This document shows positions 41,216 to 45,866 of a DNA stretch of 45,866 nucleotides, piece after piece. Source of the DNA: Alphaproteobacteria bacterium (GTDB lineage Bacteria; Pseudomonadota; Alphaproteobacteria; Caulobacterales; Aquidulcibacteraceae); the NCBI GenBank assembly GCA_018969015.1, contig JAGWZE010000029.1:1-45866 (forward strand), in the 5' to 3' direction. The position numbers were made by a program, and so were the translations under genes. The notes beneath the pieces are model-generated. The model did no database searches and had not been told where the DNA came from. It saw only the letters and a program-made list of their open reading frames with translations. Numbering within the stretch: the stretch's first letter is position 1; each line of letters starts with the position of its first letter.

Positions 41216-42604
41216 TCATGCGCCGCCCCTGTCGCCGAGCAAGGCCTGGTAGGGCTTGCGCGCTGCGAAGAGGGCAATCGATGCCGCAAGCGAAAAAGCC
41301 GCGACACAGATCGCCATGGCCGCGCCGACTTGAACCTCATTCTGGAAGACGTAGTCGGTCAGCGCGGCGACCGCGAACGGGCCAGCGCTCATGCCGAAGA
41401 CGCTGGTGACGAGGAGCTGCGTTGCCGAAACGCGCCCGCGCGCCGTGGACGGCGTGGCCGCTTGGACGATCGCCGGCCCAAGGCCGACCAGGCCTGCCCC
41501 GAAAAAGGTCGAGAGATACATCCCGCCAAGCGCCAGCGGCGCCACATTGGCCAGATAGCCGATCACCGCGAACGGCGCAGCCGCTGCGGTCGACGCCGCA
41601 AGCACGATGAGCGCCGCGACCTGCGATCGCGGCGCGAGCCGTGTCGCGACGAAACTCCAGACTAAGCCCCCAGGAAGCGCCGCAGTGAAGATCAGAACGC
41701 CGAGCGCCAATCCCGCCTGCCCCGCGCTCCATCCGAACGCCCGCTGGAGGAAGGCCGGAGCCCAGCTCAAGGCCGCATAGTTGGCGGCCGTCGCGCACGC
41801 GAGCCCAGCGAGGATCAGCGCACCAGGGCGTGCAGCACGACGAAGAAAGGCGCCGAAGCTCTCCCCGGCTTCGTCGGCGGGGGCAGGAGCGCCCGGCTGT
41901 GCATGTGGCCGCGCATAGGCGAACGCCACGGGGATGACGACGAAGACCGCTGCGGCGACGAGGACACCGGGCGCCGCCACAATGGGAAAGGCCATACGCC
42001 AGCCTTCGACGAAGCCGAGCCCCGGAATCACGACGCCAGGATGGGATTCCACCCACGTGGCGACCTGCCCGCCTGCAATGGTTGCGATCGCTGCGCCCGC
42101 AGCGACGCCAAGCCCATAAAGGCTCATGGCGAAGGGCAGACGCGCACCGCGAAACAGATCGGCGATCAAGGAGTGTGCGGTTGGACCAAGGCTCGCCTCC
42201 CCGACGCCGACTCCCATCCGCGCGATGAAGAGCTCCCAGAAGGAACGCGCAAAGCCGCAGACCGCCGTCATGATCGACCAACCAACGATCCCCGCGGCGA
42301 GCACCCAGCGGCGGCTGGCCCGATCGACGAGTACGCCGAAGGGCAAAGCGGCGACGGCGTAGAAGAGCGCGAAGGCGATTCCCTGCACCAGGCTGATCTC
42401 TACGTCGCTGAGGCCGAGATCACGTTTGATCGGCCCGACGAGCAGGCTCACGATCTGCCGGTCTACGAACGACAGGATCGCTGCGACGATCAAAAGGGCG
42501 AGCGACGCCCAACGAGCGGCCATGCCCGGAACCGCTTCCTTTGGCGCCGCGCCTTCAGGATCCACGGCTCCTGGGGGCGCTCCCGATGCGGTGTCCGTGC
42601 CCAT
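41216..42604 (-). CDS. MFS transporter
   Basis: This is 462 aa from ATG 42604 (GGGAGGG 4 bases upstream; an upstream in-frame extension would run through the operator region and is less likely). Twelve transmembrane segments start at LALLIVAAILSFVDRQIVSLL; the loop-2 motif GVLVDRASRRW is typical. It resembles the hexuronate/spinster-like MFS branch (SFVDRQIVSLLVGPIK, GVGVGEASLGPTAHSLIADLF). It may import a small product such as a sugar acid or an amino acid, or export one. Microcystin clusters also carry a transporter (MlrD), though of a different family. It is the first gene of a two-gene unit, divergent from the HD-domain gene. Confidence 0.88.
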   Translation of the reverse strand: MGTDTASGAPPGAVDPEGAAPKEAVPGMAARWASLALLIVAAILSFVDRQIVSLLVGPIKRDLGLSDVEISLVQGIAFALFYAVAALPFGVLVDRASRRWVLAAGIVGWSIMTAVCGFARSFWELFIARMGVGVGEASLGPTAHSLIADLFRGARLPFAMSLYGLGVAAGAAIATIAGGQVATWVESHPGVVIPGLGFVEGWRMAFPIVAAPGVLVAAAVFVVIPVAFAYARPHAQPGAPAPADEAGESFGAFLRRAARPGALILAGLACATAANYAALSWAPAFLQRAFGWSAGQAGLALGVLIFTAALPGGLVWSFVATRLAPRSQVAALIVLAASTAAAAPFAVIGYLANVAPLALGGMYLSTFFGAGLVGLGPAIVQAATPSTARGRVSATQLLVTSVFGMSAGPFAVAALTDYVFQNEVQVGAAMAICVAAFSLAASIALFAARKPYQALLGDRGGA

Positions 42605-42640
42605 GCGCCCTCCCGGCCACGCTCGCTTGCGTGGAAAATA

Positions 42641-42656
42641 TTTTCCTGTCAGAAAA
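42641..42656. promoter_or_regulatory. Operator palindrome between the MFS and HD-domain genes
   Basis: TTTTCCTGTCAGAAAA: arms match in 5 of 6 positions with a 4-base centre. It overlaps a second, perfect palindrome GGAAAATATTTTCC (42633-42646), which presents the same half-sites in the opposite order. It lies 37 bp from the MFS start and 23 bp from the HD-domain start. Confidence 0.7.
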
Positions 42657-42678
42657 TGGCGCAAAGGGAAAGGGCTTG

Positions 42679-43257
42679 ATGATGGCCGACACGCAGCGCG
42701 CGGCGTTCACCCGCATGGACGAGGGCACGCAGGAGGATTGGGCCCGGATCAGCGCCCATTTCGCCCCCTATGCGGCGCGGCTGCCCGATCGCCTCATGGA
42801 AGATCTACAGCGGCTCGCCGGTGATTTTGGCGGCTATGCGGTGGATCGGTTCGAGCACAGCCTGCAGACCGCCACCCGCGCCTTTCAGGCGGGGCGTTCT
42901 GAGGAGTATGTCGTCGCCGCCCTTCTGCATGACATCGGCGATCTCGCCGGCCCCTACAATCATCCCGATATCGCCGCAGCGATTTTGCGTCCCTTCGTAT
43001 CTGACGAGACCCATTTCATCGTCGAGAAGCACGGGATCTTTCAGGGCTACTACTTCTTCCACTTCATCGGTCTCGATCGTGACGCGCGCGAGGCCTATCG
43101 CGGCCATCAGCATTTCGAAGCGACGGCGGAGTTCTGCGAAAAATTCGACCAGATCGCTTTCGATCCGACGTTTCCGTCGATGCCTCTGTCCGCCTTCGAA
43201 CCGATGTTGCGCCGCGTCTTCGAGAAGCCGAAGCGCTCGATCTACGTGAAATCCTGA
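42679..43257 (+). CDS. HD-domain protein, possible PhnZ/TmpB-like di-iron oxygenase
   Basis: This 192-aa protein has a full HD set: His60 (FEHSLQ), His84-Asp85 (ALLHDIGD), His95 (NHPD), His118 (EKHGIFQ) and Asp157 (KFDQIAFD). Six ligands in the order H-HD-H-H-D are what mixed-valent di-iron oxygenases of the PhnZ/TmpB/MIOX kind use, rather than the simpler one-metal phosphohydrolases. GIFQGYYFFHFIG and HQHFEAT match the small HD family near PhnZ, as I recall it. It could open a hydroxylated C-C, C-P or inositol-like bond of a breakdown product. The start may be ATG 42679 or the ATG at 42682; AAGGGAAAGGG lies just upstream. It is the first gene of its unit, 14 bp before the DUF885 gene. Confidence 0.75.
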   Translation: MMADTQRAAFTRMDEGTQEDWARISAHFAPYAARLPDRLMEDLQRLAGDFGGYAVDRFEHSLQTATRAFQAGRSEEYVVAALLHDIGDLAGPYNHPDIAAAILRPFVSDETHFIVEKHGIFQGYYFFHFIGLDRDAREAYRGHQHFEATAEFCEKFDQIAFDPTFPSMPLSAFEPMLRRVFEKPKRSIYVKS

Positions 43258-43271
43258 CCGCGAGGGCCGCG

Positions 43272-45119
43272 ATGCAGCGTCGAACTTTCCTTTCCGGCGC
43301 CGTGGGCCTGACGGGCGCCATGGGACTCGCCGCGGCCAGTGCGTCCTGCGCCACGCCGCCCCCGCCACAGACCTCGACACCCGCGGCTGTCTTCGACGCC
43401 GCCCTGCAGCGGGTGCAGGTCGAGCTTTTGTCACACGAGCCCGAGCAAGCGACGATCCTTGGCTTTTCACCAGCCGATGCGGGACTGGACGCGGCTGCAA
43501 GGTGGGGCGCATACGGGCTGTTGGGCCGCACGGCGCGGCGCGCTCGCCTCGAAGCCGTCGGCGCCGCCTTGCGCCCGTTCAAGCCTGAAGACCTCGACCC
43601 CGTCCGCGCGCGTTTGCGCCGTGTTCTTCTGGAGCGCAGCGAGGGCTGGCTGGCGCTGGAGAAGGCCGCAGGCCAGGGTCATCTGAGCCCTTGGGGCGTG
43701 ATCTGGGGATATGAGCTTTATCCGATCAACCAGATCTCGGGCCTCCATATCGGCGCACCGAACCTGCTCATCAATTATCATGCGGTCGAAACCACCGCGG
43801 ACGCAGACGCCTATATCGCGCGGCTGGAGACGCTGGGGGCGGCGCTGGACGGCGTGATCGAGGAGACGCGCGCCGACGCGGCCATCGCGCCGCCGCCGCG
43901 CGCGGTCGTCGAAGGCGCGCAGGCGATCGTGGCGGCCTTTCTGGAGAGCAGCGCCGCGGATCATCCCGTCGTTGCGAGCTATCGTGCGCGTCTGGCCGCC
44001 GCGGGCCTTGCAGGCCGATATGGTGATCACGCGGAGCGGGCGATGCGCACGCACGTGCAACCCGCCTACCAGCGCCTGGCGGCGGCGCTTGCCGAAATTG
44101 CGCCGCGCGCAGGGGACGCGCTGGGACTGCATGGGCGCGCCAATGGCGAAGAGGTCTATCGCCTGGCGCTGCGTATGCAGGCGGACACGAGCCTTTCCCC
44201 GGAGGAGATCCACGCGATTGGCCTTGCCGAGACTGACCGCCTCGCACGGGAGTTGGGCGCCGCCTGTGATCAGATGGGTTTGCCGAAGGGGCCGCTCCAG
44301 GACCGCCTCGACGCCCTGCGCACCCTGCCCGGCCAACTCTACGACAATTCCGACGCCGGCCGCGCGGCGCTCTTGAAGGACCTCGCCGATCTCGTGGCCG
44401 ACGCGGATCGACGAATCCTCTCCGTCTTTGAGCGCGCCCCGCAGCGCGCGCCGGTCATCACGCGCGTGCCGCCTTTCCTGGAGGCTTTCGCATCGGGCGG
44501 AGGCGGCCAGCCCCCCTCGCTCGACGGGCGCAAGCCGGGCGTCTACGTGATCAACCTGAAGGACATGGACAATGTCGCGCGGTGGTCGCTTCCGGCACTG
44601 ACTTTCCATGAGGCGACACCCGGACACATCTATGAGGGCGAGATCGCGATGTCGGGCGGGCATCCGGCGCTGCAGCTCTTCCTGGCGCGCTCCAACGGCT
44701 TCGCCGAGGGCTGGGCCATGTATGCAGAGAAGCTCGCCGGAGAGCTTGGCCTCTATGAAGGTCGCCCCGGCGCCGAGATCGGACGGTTGCGCTCGGAGAT
44801 GTTCCGCGCCGCGCGGCTCGTCGTGGACACGGGCCTGCACCACTATGGCTGGAGCCAGGAGCGCGCCGTGGCCTACATGGTGAACTCCGGCGCCTCGCGC
44901 GCGCCCGAAGCGCGCCGCGAGATCGTGCGGTATGCCGCCTGGCCCGGCCAGGCCGTTGGCTACAAGCTTGGCATGCGCGCCATCGAGAGCGCCCGCAGCC
45001 AGATGCAGGCCCGCGACGGTGCGGGCTTCTCGATCAAGAGATTCCACGCCGCCGCATTGGCGACGGGCGGTGTGCCGATCCCAGAGCTTCTCGCGGCGAT
45101 CGCAACCGCGACACCGTGA
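43272..45119 (+). CDS. DUF885 exported metallopeptidase
   Basis: This 615-aa protein starts with a twin-arginine-like leader (MQRRTFLSGAVGLTGAMGLA) and Cys26; the lipobox is weak, so either a lipoprotein or a free periplasmic form is possible. The DUF885 domain fills the rest, with His446-Glu447-x4-His452 in FHEATPGHIYEGE and a downstream GWAMYAEKLAGELG that supplies the third ligand Glu in this family. DUF885 proteins are carboxypeptidase- or dipeptidase-like metal enzymes, many of unknown substrate. Here it would trim peptides in the periplasm before import, or finish short ones. The Tat leader suggests cofactor or metal loading before export. Confidence 0.85.
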   Translation: MQRRTFLSGAVGLTGAMGLAAASASCATPPPPQTSTPAAVFDAALQRVQVELLSHEPEQATILGFSPADAGLDAAARWGAYGLLGRTARRARLEAVGAALRPFKPEDLDPVRARLRRVLLERSEGWLALEKAAGQGHLSPWGVIWGYELYPINQISGLHIGAPNLLINYHAVETTADADAYIARLETLGAALDGVIEETRADAAIAPPPRAVVEGAQAIVAAFLESSAADHPVVASYRARLAAAGLAGRYGDHAERAMRTHVQPAYQRLAAALAEIAPRAGDALGLHGRANGEEVYRLALRMQADTSLSPEEIHAIGLAETDRLARELGAACDQMGLPKGPLQDRLDALRTLPGQLYDNSDAGRAALLKDLADLVADADRRILSVFERAPQRAPVITRVPPFLEAFASGGGGQPPSLDGRKPGVYVINLKDMDNVARWSLPALTFHEATPGHIYEGEIAMSGGHPALQLFLARSNGFAEGWAMYAEKLAGELGLYEGRPGAEIGRLRSEMFRAARLVVDTGLHHYGWSQERAVAYMVNSGASRAPEARREIVRYAAWPGQAVGYKLGMRAIESARSQMQARDGAGFSIKRFHAAALATGGVPIPELLAAIATATP

Positions 45120-45200
45120 GCGCGGCGAACCGCATCGGTGACGGCTGACGCCGCTCGTCTGCCACCTGATCCCCCTCTCCGCACGATGCAGGAGTTACTC

Positions 45201-45866
45201 ATGATCGACCGACTTCGCCTGCCGCTGCACGCCGCGCGCGCCTTCTTTCTGATCGTCGCAGTGATCGCAGGCGCCTGGGCGACCGTCGCGTCCGCCGCGC
45301 CAATCTCGCGTGAGGTCGTTCTTCAAAGTCCGGAGCTGCGGGAGCGCATCGATCTCGCCGGCGCCTGGGAGATCATCGTCGATCCTCAGAGCATTGGCGA
45401 TCGGTCGCCTTTGCCGGGCGTCGATGGGTGGGCCTATTGGCGGGCGCGCCCGTTCACGCCGAGCCTCATCCTGCAGGAGTATCAATTCAGTCCCAAGCAC
45501 ACGCTCCAGGCGCCAGGAGACTGGCAGTCGCAGCGTGCCGATCTCTCCCGGTACGAGGGGCCGATCTGGTATCGCCGGACATTCGAAGCGCCGCGGCATC
45601 GAGACGGACGCTTCGTGCTCTCGTTCGGGGCCGTCAATTATCGCGCGACGGTCTATCTCAACGGTGCGCCTGTCGGCGCCCATGAAGGCGGGTTTACGCC
45701 ATTCGCGTTCGACGTAACCGATCTCATCGTCGATGGCGCGAACAACCTGGTCGTCAAGGTCGATTCACGGCTCTCGTCGACGACGATCCCGACCGCATCG
45801 ATCGATTGGCAAAACTATGCCGGCCTGACGCGTGACATCGCGCTCGTCCGGGTTCCAGAGAGCTAT
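45201..45866 (+). CDS. Family 2 glycoside hydrolase, N-terminal part (runs off the window)
   Basis: The gene starts at ATG 45201 with AGGAG at about 10 bases upstream and is open to the end of the window (222 codons seen). A signal peptide is clear (RAFFLIVAVIAGAWATVASAAP). Then comes the sugar-binding jelly-roll domain of GH2: DLAGAWEIIVDP, GPIWYRRTFEAP, FGAVNYRATVYLNGAPVGAHEGGFTPFAFDVTDL (noted in pieces) and SIDWQNYAGLTRDIALV, which matches the beta-glucuronidase/beta-galactosidase branch. The catalytic domain lies outside the window. It would remove a beta-linked sugar in the periplasm. It follows DUF885 by 81 bp, probably in the same unit, and links the sugar genes of the TonB operon with this end of the locus. 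Confidence 0.85.
   Translation, partial: MIDRLRLPLHAARAFFLIVAVIAGAWATVASAAPISREVVLQSPELRERIDLAGAWEIIVDPQSIGDRSPLPGVDGWAYWRARPFTPSLILQEYQFSPKHTLQAPGDWQSQRADLSRYEGPIWYRRTFEAPRHRDGRFVLSFGAVNYRATVYLNGAPVGAHEGGFTPFAFDVTDLIVDGANNLVVKVDSRLSSTTIPTASIDWQNYAGLTRDIALVRVPESY

Noticed and set aside
8947-45866. A classical mlrABCD microcystin cluster
   Set aside because: No MlrA-like CPBP membrane protease and no MlrD-type transporter next to the MlrC-like genes; only the M81 and SxxK folds are shared.
1-45866. CRISPR arrays, riboswitches or rRNA genes
   Set aside because: I saw no regularly spaced direct repeats, no rRNA-like segments, and no intergenic gap long enough and structured enough to support a known riboswitch class.

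Overview
The window reads as a GC-rich alphaproteobacterial chromosome or integrated element. The signs are very high GC at third positions, a DUF3363-type relaxase, a TonB-dependent receptor of the kind carried by free-living Caulobacterales, Hyphomonadaceae and Sphingomonadales, and Alphaproteobacteria-like integrase and primase genes. No rRNA or complete tRNA gene is visible, so I do not assign a genus.

Left part (1-8,076) is mobile-element debris. A VirD2-like relaxase is cut off by an IS3-family (IS407-group) element. Then come an orphan 166-aa gene, an excisionase-like gene overlapping a prim-pol/SF3-helicase primase, and two small conserved hypotheticals. These are followed by a 3' half of tRNA-Lys(CUU) on the minus strand and a tyrosine integrase. 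Only the part of the tRNA from the anticodon loop to CCA is present, which is the expected footprint of an attachment core. Its polarity implies that the integrated element lies to the right and that the intact tRNA-Lys should be found beyond the right edge.

Right part (8,165-45,866) is one large catabolic locus. An XRE-cupin regulator is followed by four further transcription units: (a) a nine-gene minus-strand unit, TonB receptor - dgcN - dgcA - GHL6-type glycosidase - FGGY kinase - sugar isomerase-like protein - aceE - aceF - lpd; (b) a five-gene minus-strand unit with four-base ATGA overlaps, peptide-binding protein - serine hydrolase - alpha/beta hydrolase - M81/MlrC-like protein - membrane serine hydrolase; (c) divergent from it, N-acyl-D-amino-acid deacylase - D-serine/D-threonine deaminase-like PLP enzyme - complete Dpp-type ABC importer - second M81/MlrC-like protein; (d) a divergent pair, MFS transporter - membrane serine hydrolase facing HD-domain protein - DUF885 metallopeptidase - family 2 glycoside hydrolase (cut by the window end).

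Taken together the genes describe uptake and complete breakdown of a peptide rich in D-amino acids, probably glycosylated. The receptor and binding protein take it up. Periplasmic and cytoplasmic SxxK serine hydrolases and MlrC-type peptidases open and trim it. Deacylase, deaminase and DgcN/DgcA handle the D-residues. A private E1-E2-E3 complex converts pyruvate or 2-oxobutyrate to acyl-CoA, which could also feed the DgcN N-acetylation step. A small sugar module handles the glycan.

The strongest new signal is a recurring 16-bp palindrome, TTTTCC-N4-GGAAAA. It lies in front of the regulator gene and at the head of every one of these units (8165, 23984, 31557, 31621, 42641). It looks like the operator that ties the locus into one regulon.
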